Below, in pieces: positions 31,101 through 38,749 of a stretch of DNA of 64,000 bases (positions are counted from its first letter, which is position 1; each line of letters opens with the position of its first letter). The stretch spans positions 124,001 to 188,000 of the forward strand of contig CAYSSJ010000001.1 in NCBI GenBank assembly GCA_964433675.1. The letters run 5' to 3'. The DNA comes from CAYSSJ01 sp964433675. GTDB lineage: Bacteria > Cloacimonadota > Cloacimonadia > Cloacimonadales > TCS61. The translations under genes and the position numbers were made by a program. The notes beneath the pieces were generated by a model. That model was not told the DNA's origin and ran no database searches. It saw nothing but the letters and a program-made list of their open reading frames with translations.

Positions 31101-32247
31101 ATTCAAGCATTACAACAACGACTTCAGCGGTGGCTATACTTTGAAGCTGGAAACTAGCGGCGACGGTGGAGACACTTGGACAGAAGTGATGGTATTCCCC
31201 TCTACAGACTTTGGTCCCGAACTCGAAGAGATAACTATAGACAACGATGATGTCGGTTCCGATCAGTTTAGAATAGCTTGGACTTTCGACGGTGATTCCT
31301 GGAATATCAACTGGTGGTGTATAGATGATGTTATTGTAGGTGGTGTGTCAACTTACGAAGTAGCTTATTTTGAGGGACATGTAAGCTTGAGTGGTGGCAA
31401 TGGTGATTTGACGAATGTGCTGGTTACAGCCGGCGATCAGATGGACTATTGCGACGAAGATGGCTTCTACTCTCTGGCAGTGCTGGAAGGAACTTATGAG
31501 ATAACTGCTACTCTGGACGATTATGTGCCAATGACAGTGGAAGATGTCTCTATAGCAGTCGGCGATACAATCACAGTCGATTTTGAGCTGGAGTATATCA
31601 CACCTCCGGCGAATCTGGAATATGATCTGGACTTCCATGAAGTTACCCTAATGTGGGAAGATGCAGAAGTAATCAGAACAGATAGGGCAGGACGTCTGAG
31701 CAGTTCTAATCAGCAGTTATCTGCGAGCAGAGAGAGGCTAACAAGAGAACAAAGCCGACCTCTTACTCATTTCAATATCTACCGCAGCTATGAAGAGGAT
31801 GATTTTGAGATGATCGGCACATCGGAAGAGACTACATATATAGACGAATTGGATGAAGGTGGCTATTATCAGTACTATGTCACCGCAGTTTACAACGAAG
31901 AATATGAATCTGAGCCATCCAACACAGTCGAGATCGATGTAGTAGATGCCGGTGATGATCCCATCCCGATGGTAACAGAGCTAAGCGGCAACTATCCGAA
32001 TCCGTTCAATCCGGAGACTACGATCAGTTATAGTCTCAAAAGTGAAGAGCATGTTGTCATTGATATCTACAATATCCGAGGACAAAAAGTGAAGACCTTG
32101 GTCGATGAACAACAAACAGCCGGTTATCACACGGTAGTATGGAATGGCAGAGATAGTAATGATCGCTCGGTAGCAAGCGGAGTCTATTTCTCCAGAATGC
32201 GTACCGGTAAGTTCACTAGTGCCAAGAAAATGATCCTGCTTAAGTAA
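28189..32247 (+). CDS. Gingipain-like C25 peptidase with sorting tail (second of the pair)
   Basis: The product has 1,352 residues. A signal peptide (MKKLLILMVLLGLFTFAFA) is followed by a C25 propeptide region (to about 225) and the catalytic domain (about 230-600). The catalytic histidine is H431 in YTGHGSTTSW and the nucleophile C464 in SVACVNGNF, essentially the gingipain consensus. Then come CARDB-like domains, a choice-of-anchor-J/cleaved-adhesin domain (about 900-1050; EEYFDEWLPEGWEV to WCIDDVIVGG), a carboxypeptidase-regulatory-like domain (FEGHVSLSGGNG), a fibronectin-III domain and the sorting tail. It begins 22 bp after the first C25 gene with its own AAAGGAG site, so the two are probably one transcript. 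A terminator follows. Confidence 0.92.
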   Translation: MKKLLILMVLLGLFTFAFAEVVTVGAGRNEVTVLSSDEMQTVIRYSVGRFNQTPVRIEGETYYHLTIEREGLTYEKGAPQLPHIANSIIIPDYAKMEVRVVESEYVEYDMKVAPSKGHLYRDVNPADVPYTFSEVYQQDQFYPADIASLGKPYIMRDFRGIVVSAYPMQYNPVTETLRVYTDLVLEVNNVGMDDVNVKHHREDSISRGFLPVYQSRFINFEQRRDRYQILDEEGRLIVITYDAFEDAMQPYVEWKRQKGMVTDIYPLSDVGSTANQIKDFISDEYYSDEGLTFVLLVGDAAQVPTFMVGGGGSDPSYSLLEGNDAYPEIFVGRFSAETETQVDTQVERTVHYERDIQDEDWLNKGMGVGSSQGSGIGHGGLSDIQHLNNIRDLLLDFTYVHVDQYYDPTVTSTMVANAVNDGRSLINYTGHGSTTSWGSSGFSNSDVNNLVNDNMLPNIISVACVNGNFTSATCFAEAWLRATNNQTGAPTGAATIYASTVNQSWAPPMIAQVHAMELLTGQEQTAAPSYPVDQVMRTTGGIYFNSSAAMIDYYGTNGESEFKNWHIFGDPSLKVRTDISEEMNVTHLPVLHIGLDFFEVNTGVEGALVSLTNEDNQIVGVGYTDDTGSVNLSLDNPPLQPMDLTLTVTAFNKITHVGEVQAVPAEGPFVIFDHYEIDDSAGNDNGLVDYGEHIELSLGVKNVGVEDATDVTVEISTDSEYITIIENSHFYGTVEPEEIVVMDNAFSFDVSYDVPDGYNAVFQLVAEGDEDTWETTFSIPVHAPVLEYVDFLVDDTQFGNGDMMFDPGETVELIVTFKNVGSADAYNAAATLSSSSPYIVVVEPGPMEYGDITPEEEAEFVFQATASFTTPEAHMAEFFVTANADHGIEADGEFDTQVGGYIIEEYFDEWLPEGWEVTSTGANVNWQQNNSNNAGGEEPEARFYWSPSTDATQRLISPEINTSGSESIDLEFKHYNNDFSGGYTLKLETSGDGGDTWTEVMVFPSTDFGPELEEITIDNDDVGSDQFRIAWTFDGDSWNINWWCIDDVIVGGVSTYEVAYFEGHVSLSGGNGDLTNVLVTAGDQMDYCDEDGFYSLAVLEGTYEITATLDDYVPMTVEDVSIAVGDTITVDFELEYITPPANLEYDLDFHEVTLMWEDAEVIRTDRAGRLSSSNQQLSASRERLTREQSRPLTHFNIYRSYEEDDFEMIGTSEETTYIDELDEGGYYQYYVTAVYNEEYESEPSNTVEIDVVDAGDDPIPMVTELSGNYPNPFNPETTISYSLKSEEHVVIDIYNIRGQKVKTLVDEQQTAGYHTVVWNGRDSNDRSVASGVYFSRMRTGKFTSAKKMILLK

Positions 32248-32287
32248 GATAAGCTGAAGGGATAAACATATCCCGGAGTAAATATAG

Positions 32288-32321
32288 AGAGCCGGTTTTT
32301 TAAACGCCGGCTCTTTTTTTT
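32288..32321 (+). terminator. Rho-independent terminator after the C25 pair
   Basis: The stem AGAGCCGG (32288-32295) pairs with CCGGCTCT (32307-32314) around an 11-base loop and leads into a T-run (32314-32321). It lies 40 bp after the second protease gene. The aroK stop codon on the other strand falls inside its loop. Confidence 0.9.
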
Positions 32322-32794
32322 GTTATAAAATATGAAACAATATCACTTATTTCAGAATATGATTGACATATTGTATGAGCAGTTTGAGAATATAAAGGAA
32401 GCCTTTTTTGCCACAAATTATACAAGCTTTCCGGTGTTTTGTTTTGTGCCAAAGGTCTATTTGTGTGCATAATCCTACTCTCTATCATCTTCCATGGAGT
32501 ATTTAACCATATACAGAGTTCAGATTCATTCCTCAAATAGGATCTATTCTTCAGGCTCTCTACTATACCGCCACCGGTGGCTATTATTCCGGATGCTTGT
32601 AAATGCATGAGCATATCAGTTTCGAGCTTACGGAAACAATCTTCACCATCATTTGTAAAAATCGATGATATTGTCCTCTTCTCTTTTTTTTCGATCTCAT
32701 AATCGAGATCGAAAAAAATAAGTTCTGTCTCGGCTGCGATTCTTTTGGCAATTGTTGTTTTGCCGGCTCCCATAAATCCAATAAGATAGATCAT
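32300..32794 (-). CDS. aroK: Shikimate kinase
   Basis: This 164-residue P-loop kinase phosphorylates shikimate at the 3-OH in aromatic amino-acid biosynthesis. The Walker A motif GFMGAGKTT starts at residue 6, the substrate-binding aspartate lies in FFDLDYEIE, GGG is in IIATGGGIVE and the lid arginine is in NRPLAQ. Its length is close to that of AroK. The gene lies downstream of rpsA but after a terminator, and its ribosome site is weak, so its expression may depend on read-through. Its stop codon lies inside the hairpin that terminates the convergent protease operon. Confidence 0.92.
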   Translation of the reverse strand: MIYLIGFMGAGKTTIAKRIAAETELIFFDLDYEIEKKEKRTISSIFTNDGEDCFRKLETDMLMHLQASGIIATGGGIVESLKNRSYLRNESELCIWLNTPWKMIESRIMHTNRPLAQNKTPESLYNLWQKRLPLYSQTAHTICQSYSEISDIVSYFITKKRAGV

Positions 32795-32799
32795 AAATG

Positions 32800-32831
32800 A
32801 AAAAAGGCGACTATAGTTAGTAGCCGCCTTT
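32800..32831 (-). terminator. Terminator downstream of rpsA
   Basis: On the minus strand AAAGGCG (32831-32825) pairs with CGCCTTT (32809-32803), followed by a T-run to 32800. The loop region can pair further, imperfectly. It lies 13 bp after the rpsA stop and just before the aroK start. Confidence 0.75.
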
Positions 32832-32843
32832 ATATATCAACTT

Positions 32844-35195
32844 TTATTCGATTGGATCTTTTTGCGTTTCTGTTTCAACCGGATCTTCCTTCGGTAAATC
32901 TTCGGGCTCCGATTTTTCTTCTGCTTCTGCTTCTGGTTTATCTTTCGCTTCTTCTTCTTCTTTTGGTTCTTCCTCAGAAGCATCCGTGGGTTCCACTTTT
33001 TCTGCAGTTTTTTCTTCGGAAGTAGATTCGGCTGGTTTTGGAGCCTCTTCTTCAGAAACACTTTCCGAAGCAGCCGGTGCAGTTTCAGTTTCCTCTACTT
33101 TTGCAGCTTCTTCCGGTTTGGGACTTTCAGTTTCAGCTGTAGTTTTGGCTTCTTCCTTTTTCTTCTCTTCTTTTCGAGCTTTCTCTTGCTCTTTTTTCTT
33201 TTGATAAGAAGCCTGCATTCTCTCCTCGTGGCTACGAATGAATTCTTTCAGCTCATCCTCTTCTTTACGGAAGAAATATGCTTTCACACTCAAGATAAGC
33301 CTGCGATTTTCCAAATCCAATTCGATTACCTTCAGCGGTAGTTCTTCACCGAGTTTGAAAGCGGCAGATGCTCTTCTCAATCCGGGGATAGCCAGATGAG
33401 ATAGTGGTACGAAACCTTCTACGATAGTTTCGTTTACAGGTATATCTACCAACACACCTTTAGCGATTATCTTTGATATCTTTGCAGTCAGTTCGGAATT
33501 GATAGGAAGCTTCTCGTCCAGTTTTTCCCAAGGATCCGGGGAGAGCTGCTTGATACCTAAGGCAATACGATGCAAAGTCTTGTCTATGGAAAGCACCTTC
33601 GCTTTTACCATATCTCCTCGTTTGAACATTTCTTTGGGATGATAAATCCGTTTTGTCCAAGAGATATCCGATATATGGATCAAACCTTCAATATCTTTTT
33701 CGATTTCGATAAAGATACCGAATGGTGTAATGCTTTTTACCGGTCCCTCTACGATAGAACCTTCCGGATGAAGCTCGTCTATCGTTAGCCAAGGATTGGG
33801 TTCCATCTGTTTGATACCGAGAGATATACGCTTATCCTCTTTTGAAGTAGAGAGGACGATCGCTTTTACGGTCTCGCCTTTCTTTAATACTTTCTTAGCA
33901 TGTTTAACTCTTTTTGTCCAAGAAAGTTCAGTTACATGAACCAGACCTTCCACACCCGGTTCAAGTTCGATGAAGGCTCCATAAGAGGTAAGATTAACTA
34001 CTTTACCTGTCACGATAGAGCCTTCGGGATATTTGGCTTCGATGTTTTCCCAAGGATGTGGTACCAACTGCTTCAATCCCAATGATACTTTATTTTCGTC
34101 TTTGTCAAAATTAAGAACTTTTACTTTGAGCTTATCGCCAATGCTCAACATATCAGACGGATGATTTAGATGTCCCCATGACATATCGGTGATATGTAGC
34201 AAGCCATCTATGCCACCCAGATCCACAAAAGCGCCGTAATCGGTGATATTTCTAACTTCACCATCCAGTTCGGCACCTTCCACCAGCTTATCTTTGAGTT
34301 CATCTAATTTCCGCTTTTGGTCTTCTTCCAATACTTTTTTGCGGGAAACAATGATGTTACGCCGATCTTTATCAATGGTCAGGATTTTGAACTCATATTC
34401 TTTGCCGATGAATTGGTCGAGATTCGGGATCGGTTTTGTAGAGATATGTGAGCCAGGTAAGAAAGCTTCAAGGTTATCAATTTCTACTATCATTCCTCCT
34501 TTTACACGACGTCTCAAAATGCCGGTGACAGTTTCATTATCCTCTTTGAGCTTTTCAAGTTCAGGTAAATTGGAATAAAAATCCGCTTTCTTTTTGGATA
34601 ATTTCAGACGACCACTACCATTTTCAGCAGATTCGATATAGACTTTGATCTTGTCATTCTTTTCCGGTGGAGATGCAGTGGGGAAATCTTTGATCGATAC
34701 TGCGCCTTCCGACTTATAGCCGATATCTACCAATACATTACGCTCATCCACGTTTACCACAGTGCCTTCGACGATCTCTCCGGGTTTAAATCTGCTGAAA
34801 TGTTCATCCAATAAATTTAGCATCTCTTGTCGATTACTATTCTCTTCTGGTTGCTCATCATCGGATTTCAGAGACTCATCTTCTTTTTTCTCAGCCTCGA
34901 TTTTTTCTTGGCTTTCACTTTCTTCAGCTTCCGAGAGATCTTGCTCGGAAGTTTCTGCTTCCTTTTCTGTGTCGGATTCTTTTTCTTTCGTTTCTTCAGA
35001 TGTAGAACCGGTGTCTTCTTCCTCTTCCGAAGTTTCCTTGTCTTCAGTAGCTTCGATTACCGGTTTTTCTTCTTCAGCTTTCTCTTTTGGTTGCGATGTT
35101 TGTTCGGAAGCTGTGTTCTCTGTAACTTCGATGGCTTCCTTTTCCTCGATAGGATGCTTTTCATCCTGTGTTGAAATTTGATCGTTAACTCTCAT
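32844..35195 (-). CDS. rpsA: Ribosomal protein S1 with long acidic N- and C-terminal extensions
   Basis: This is a 783-residue S1 protein, against about 557 in E. coli. Six S1 (OB-fold) domains can be counted, beginning at FKPGEIVEGTVVNV (about residue 136), then NETVTGILRR, GAELDGEVRN, GSIVTGKVVN, GSIVEGPVKS and NSELTAKISK, several ending in the typical G-L-[LVI]-H-[IV]-[TS]-[DE]-[LMI]-SW. Residues 1-120 and the last 135 or so are low-complexity and extremely rich in Glu, with Lys, Ser, Pro and Ala. S1 brings mRNA to the 30S subunit. The start (ATG 35195) has AAGGAGG upstream, inside ispH, and overlaps the ispH stop by 4 bp. It is the last gene of the rseP-tgt-cmk-ispH operon and is followed by a terminator. 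Confidence 0.9.
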   Translation of the reverse strand: MRVNDQISTQDEKHPIEEKEAIEVTENTASEQTSQPKEKAEEEKPVIEATEDKETSEEEEDTGSTSEETKEKESDTEKEAETSEQDLSEAEESESQEKIEAEKKEDESLKSDDEQPEENSNRQEMLNLLDEHFSRFKPGEIVEGTVVNVDERNVLVDIGYKSEGAVSIKDFPTASPPEKNDKIKVYIESAENGSGRLKLSKKKADFYSNLPELEKLKEDNETVTGILRRRVKGGMIVEIDNLEAFLPGSHISTKPIPNLDQFIGKEYEFKILTIDKDRRNIIVSRKKVLEEDQKRKLDELKDKLVEGAELDGEVRNITDYGAFVDLGGIDGLLHITDMSWGHLNHPSDMLSIGDKLKVKVLNFDKDENKVSLGLKQLVPHPWENIEAKYPEGSIVTGKVVNLTSYGAFIELEPGVEGLVHVTELSWTKRVKHAKKVLKKGETVKAIVLSTSKEDKRISLGIKQMEPNPWLTIDELHPEGSIVEGPVKSITPFGIFIEIEKDIEGLIHISDISWTKRIYHPKEMFKRGDMVKAKVLSIDKTLHRIALGIKQLSPDPWEKLDEKLPINSELTAKISKIIAKGVLVDIPVNETIVEGFVPLSHLAIPGLRRASAAFKLGEELPLKVIELDLENRRLILSVKAYFFRKEEDELKEFIRSHEERMQASYQKKKEQEKARKEEKKKEEAKTTAETESPKPEEAAKVEETETAPAASESVSEEEAPKPAESTSEEKTAEKVEPTDASEEEPKEEEEAKDKPEAEAEEKSEPEDLPKEDPVETETQKDPIE

Positions 35196-36082
35196 TTTCT
35201 TTCCTCCTTGAAACCGGGGATAGCTTCGATTTTATCTACTTGTCGAGATTTATCCCCCGTACATTCTATTATTTTATTATATACTTCCACAATGATCCAG
35301 TCCGGAGTAGAAGCACCTGCTGTTATACCTACATTCTCCTTCTTGTCGAACCACGATGCTTCGATCTCTTGCTCCGTTTCAATATGGTGTGTCTCTGTAA
35401 TATTTTGGCAAATATTGGCAAGCATTTTTGTGTTCGAACTATTTTTCCCACCTATTACGATCATCAAATCACTGATTTTAGCAAGTACCAACGTTGATTC
35501 TTGACGGATATTGGTAGCGCTGCAAATCGTATTGATTATTTTTAGTTCATTACAATATGGAACCAATTGACAAACTAAACTTCTAAATTCTTCACTATTT
35601 CTGGTAGTTTGCGATATTACTCCGACTTTTTGAAATTTTTTGTTTTTCAACTGCTCCGGATGTGATATAATTAGAGCTTCACCTTGAACATAAGATTTCA
35701 TTGCGATCACTTCAGGGTGGTTTGCATCTCCATAGATTATTACCCGATAGCCATTTTCACTTAGCTCTTTGGCATAATCCTGCGTTTTGGAAACATACGG
35801 ACAAGTAGCATCAATCACATGGACGCCGTGTTTCAGCAGTGTGTCTTTGACTGCCTTTTCCACACCATGCGAACGGATGATTACCGGTGAATTACTGATT
35901 TCAGAGATAGAATTTACACTGTTGATTCCCGCTTTTTTCAATCTTTCGACCATTTGAGGATTGTGGATCAGTGGTCCTAGTGTGACAATGTTATCATGGG
36001 CATTAGATGCTTCCAGTGCCATATTTATGGCTCGCTTCACACCAAAACAAAAACCGGAGTTTTTAGCTATCCTTACTTTCAT
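35192..36082 (-). CDS. ispH: 4-hydroxy-3-methylbut-2-enyl diphosphate reductase
   Basis: This is IspH (LytB), a [4Fe-4S] enzyme that makes IPP and DMAPP in the last step of the MEP isoprenoid pathway. The three cluster cysteines are seen in GFCFGVKRAI (near residue 12), DATCPYV and ICSATNIRQ, with HGV and the substrate loop GGKNSSNT also present. At 296 residues it is of normal size. I prefer the start at 36082 (MKVRIAKN), as in typical family members; an ATG 12 bp upstream is also possible, and both lack a strong ribosome site. It overlaps cmk-plsC and rpsA, consistent with coupling inside one operon. Confidence 0.93.
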   Translation of the reverse strand: MKVRIAKNSGFCFGVKRAINMALEASNAHDNIVTLGPLIHNPQMVERLKKAGINSVNSISEISNSPVIIRSHGVEKAVKDTLLKHGVHVIDATCPYVSKTQDYAKELSENGYRVIIYGDANHPEVIAMKSYVQGEALIISHPEQLKNKKFQKVGVISQTTRNSEEFRSLVCQLVPYCNELKIINTICSATNIRQESTLVLAKISDLMIVIGGKNSSNTKMLANICQNITETHHIETEQEIEASWFDKKENVGITAGASTPDWIIVEVYNKIIECTGDKSRQVDKIEAIPGFKEERK

Positions 36083-37346
36083 TTCTAAGCTCATAAATTT
36101 TTTCTACGGTATAATTAGCTAAAGAACGATACATTTGCTTCTTATCCTCATACTCTCCTTTTACAAAATCTTTTGTCTCTATTCTTCTGCCAATTAAAAA
36201 TTCCAAACGCTTTTTTCTTGTCAAGCATTTCCATAATTGATTGGAATTGTTTATATAAATAGGCAATATATCTTTGGCGGTCTCAACAGCAAGTTTGCCT
36301 ACTCCAGCTTTGACGGAAGACTGTTTGCGTGTACCTTCGGGGAAGATCAATATGCTCTCACCTTTCTCCAATATACTTTTGATTATATTCAAAGCATTTC
36401 GATCAAATCTGCCCCTTTTGATCGGAACCAGATTGATATATTTGAGTAGGATTTTGATGACAGGGTTGTTGAGAAGCTCTGCTTTTGCCACATAGTAGAT
36501 TTCGTATAGTAAGATCGAACCAATAAACGGCGGATCATTTGCCGAGATATGATTGGAAGCGATGATGCAATTTCTGGCATATTTGAGCCGCTCTTTGTGG
36601 ATGATCTTGTAATTCCAAAAAAGTTTCATATACATTCTGATGAAATAAATTATGATTGAGTAGACAGTATTCTTCTTAGGTGGAGAGATATGAAACAATA
36701 TGGTTTCGACCTGTTCTGTAATACTTAGATCGGTTGTATCGATCTCGATAGCATCTTCTGCTTTTTTTAATGGGGAATGAGCTCGGGAAGAATCATTTTT
36801 ATCTCTCCATTTTAGCTCTGCTAAAATCTTTTCAAACGATGTACTCTCTTTCTCTTTCTCATCCATCTCTTTCCAGCGTCTGTTAGCGCGAGTCTCTGCA
36901 TCAGCTGTCATGAAGAACTTAAAATCTGCATCGGGGAACACGACTGTACCGATATCTCTGCCATCCATGACGATCCCACCTTTTTTGCCCATCTCCCTTT
37001 GCAGTTCTACCATGCGCTCACGAACTTTACCAAGCACAGCAATTTCGGAAGAACGTTTTGTGATATCAACCTCTCTGATTCGTTTGGATACATCTTCACC
37101 ATTTAGGATGATCTTATTCATCTCATCAGTTGGTTGAATATCGATTTCGATCTTCGAGAGCATATCATCGAGCTGTTTATCATCATGAATATCGACATTA
37201 TGTTCAACCGAATATAGTGCACAGGCACGATACATTGCTCCTGTATCGATATAAGTATAGTTCAATATCTGGGCTAACTTTTTCGCTGTCGTACTTTTAC
37301 CCGAAGCTGCCGGGCCATCTATGGCAATTACATATTTTTTACTCAT
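36063..37346 (-). CDS. Fusion of cytidylate kinase and 1-acylglycerol-3-phosphate acyltransferase (PlsC)
   Basis: The 427-residue protein carries two complete enzymes. Residues 1-220 are cytidylate kinase: IAIDGPAASGKSTTAKKLA (P-loop), YIDTGAMYRA and MDGRDIGTVVFPDA. Residues 235-427 are a PlsC-type acyltransferase with a hydrophobic entry helix, the NHISANDP box (H-x4-D) and FPEGTRKQS. The kinase converts CMP to CDP; the acyltransferase makes phosphatidic acid at the membrane. Start ATG 37346 follows GAGG at six bases; a start 21 bp upstream is weaker. Separate cmk and plsC genes stand next to ispH and rpsA in several Firmicutes, and here the first two are fused in frame. Confidence 0.9.
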   Translation of the reverse strand: MSKKYVIAIDGPAASGKSTTAKKLAQILNYTYIDTGAMYRACALYSVEHNVDIHDDKQLDDMLSKIEIDIQPTDEMNKIILNGEDVSKRIREVDITKRSSEIAVLGKVRERMVELQREMGKKGGIVMDGRDIGTVVFPDADFKFFMTADAETRANRRWKEMDEKEKESTSFEKILAELKWRDKNDSSRAHSPLKKAEDAIEIDTTDLSITEQVETILFHISPPKKNTVYSIIIYFIRMYMKLFWNYKIIHKERLKYARNCIIASNHISANDPPFIGSILLYEIYYVAKAELLNNPVIKILLKYINLVPIKRGRFDRNALNIIKSILEKGESILIFPEGTRKQSSVKAGVGKLAVETAKDILPIYINNSNQLWKCLTRKKRLEFLIGRRIETKDFVKGEYEDKKQMYRSLANYTVEKIYELRNESKDS

Positions 37347-37363
37347 AACCGACCTCGCATTAT

Positions 37364-37801
37364 TCAAAATTTATAGATCAAACTAACCGAACTATCCTCG
37401 AACTTGAGATGAACATCTCTCTTTTTCGCCTGATAGTCGTATAAATGGGCATCCACAAATGCATCTACTACTGACAGGAATATATAGACCCCCGTCCACC
37501 ATAAGTTGTCCTGCCTTTTGTAATAGTAATCCAAGTAGGTATTATAATCCGCTTCATCCATGGTGATAGCATACTTATCATAGGCATCTTCAGCTTTGAT
37601 ATGATTATATAATGTAAGTCCCAATAGAGTTGCTTCTATAGAAAAAACGACGGCAGATTTCAGATAGGACTCATTGTAAAACTGCCCTCCACCGGGGATG
37701 AATAACGAAAGTGCGGCTGCTTTCATCGGAGTTTTGGTTTCTGCTATCAAACCGGTAAATATAAATAAAAGGAGCACAATTATGATAGTTATCTTATTCA
37801 T
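37364..37801 (-). CDS. DUF5683-like membrane protein
   Basis: The product has 145 residues, starting with a signal peptide or membrane helix (TIIIVLLLFIFTGLIA). The segment AAALSLFIPGGGQFYNESYLKSA followed by a hydrophobic helix resembles DUF5683-type proteins of Bacteroidota and related phyla. A further hydrophobic segment WWTGVYIFLSVVDAFVDAHLYDY is typical as well. The function is unknown; such proteins are inner- or outer-membrane associated. The gene overlaps the upstream DHS-like gene by 8 bp and ends 17 bp before cmk-plsC. Confidence 0.7.
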   Translation of the reverse strand: MNKITIIIVLLLFIFTGLIAETKTPMKAAALSLFIPGGGQFYNESYLKSAVVFSIEATLLGLTLYNHIKAEDAYDKYAITMDEADYNTYLDYYYKRQDNLWWTGVYIFLSVVDAFVDAHLYDYQAKKRDVHLKFEDSSVSLIYKF

Positions 37802-38741
37802 TTTTAATTTTCTCCTTGAGGGATAATAGAAAAAGCGGTATCAGTATCTCATGATGACCAAGAAAATAGAAACCTTTGCCACCACTTTTGGTGGGACGTT
37901 TAGCAATATTATTCATAGGACGGTAGTGCATGAGCATATCGAATATGGCAGTGTAAAAGTCTCGAAGCGGATAATCCAAGTTTCTGACGACTGTTATGGC
38001 TTTGAGAAATACTTCCGGTAAGATTACTGCAGAGCCAAAATTTAGATATACTCCACCATCGTTCAAGCTTGTTATATTCTTACAAAATATCCGGAAATCT
38101 CTGAGAGAACAATCTCCGATAGCTTTGCCATCAGCAGTATTATGTTGATGGACTATATCTGTACCTAGAGCAACATGGATGGTGAATGGGATCTCGTATT
38201 CATAGGCAGCAGCCAGCAACGAATAGCCCTTATAATCCAGGTCGGATTCATAGATATATTTGCCCATAGCTTCACCCAAACCTAAGCCGGCTGCGGAAGC
38301 TTCAGAAACTATCCGATTGATCTTTGTCCCGGTCTCCTCTGCCATGCCAAAGGAACCGTCTTCTATGGCAGAAGCCACATCTTCAGATGTCTTTCCCTGC
38401 ATAGCGATCTCGAAATCATGTACGATTACCGAGCCATTGGCTGCCAAACCTGTGATGAAACCGGTTTTTATCATGTCGATCAGAAGCGGGGTTAAGCCAC
38501 ATTTGATCACATGACCACCTAACCCGACTATAATTCCTTTTTTTCTTTTGTATGCCTCTGTACAAATCGAGATAAGTTCCTGCATATCTTTTGCTTTCAA
38601 AATATTTGGCACACATTCCCAAAATGAACTCAAATCAATCTCTCCGGATTTACCGAAATCCTCAATATGCACCAAATTATGCCGATCCGAAAGCGGATAT
38701 TTTTTCTGGTTGGTTAGGTCAATCTCTTCGTATTTTCCCAC
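37794..38741 (-). CDS. Conserved protein, possibly deoxyhypusine-synthase-like
   Basis: This 315-residue soluble protein is clearly a real, well-conserved gene. It has glycine-rich blocks: KGIIVGLGGHVIKCGLTPLL (about 68-87), LAANGSVIVHDFEIAMQGKTSEDV, DGSFGMAEETG, GTDIVHQH and LNFGSAVILPEVFLKA. The AANGS...HD and GTD...H pattern suggests a nucleotide-binding alpha/beta fold, and I suspect kinship with the deoxyhypusine/homospermidine synthase-like superfamily. The GGGxPK lysine motif of true deoxyhypusine synthases is not seen, so the catalytic role cannot be transferred. It lies 8 bp after tgt, and its end overlaps the DUF5683-like gene. The function is uncertain. Confidence 0.55.
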   Translation of the reverse strand: MGKYEEIDLTNQKKYPLSDRHNLVHIEDFGKSGEIDLSSFWECVPNILKAKDMQELISICTEAYKRKKGIIVGLGGHVIKCGLTPLLIDMIKTGFITGLAANGSVIVHDFEIAMQGKTSEDVASAIEDGSFGMAEETGTKINRIVSEASAAGLGLGEAMGKYIYESDLDYKGYSLLAAAYEYEIPFTIHVALGTDIVHQHNTADGKAIGDCSLRDFRIFCKNITSLNDGGVYLNFGSAVILPEVFLKAITVVRNLDYPLRDFYTAIFDMLMHYRPMNNIAKRPTKSGGKGFYFLGHHEILIPLFLLSLKEKIKNE

Positions 38742-38749
38742 ATTACCTC

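Noticed and set aside
34762..35181. Plus-strand frame rich in Ser and Phe opposite the start of rpsA
   Set aside because: It is a shadow of the Glu-rich codons of the acidic N-terminus on the other strand (GAA/GAG read backwards as TTC/CTC).
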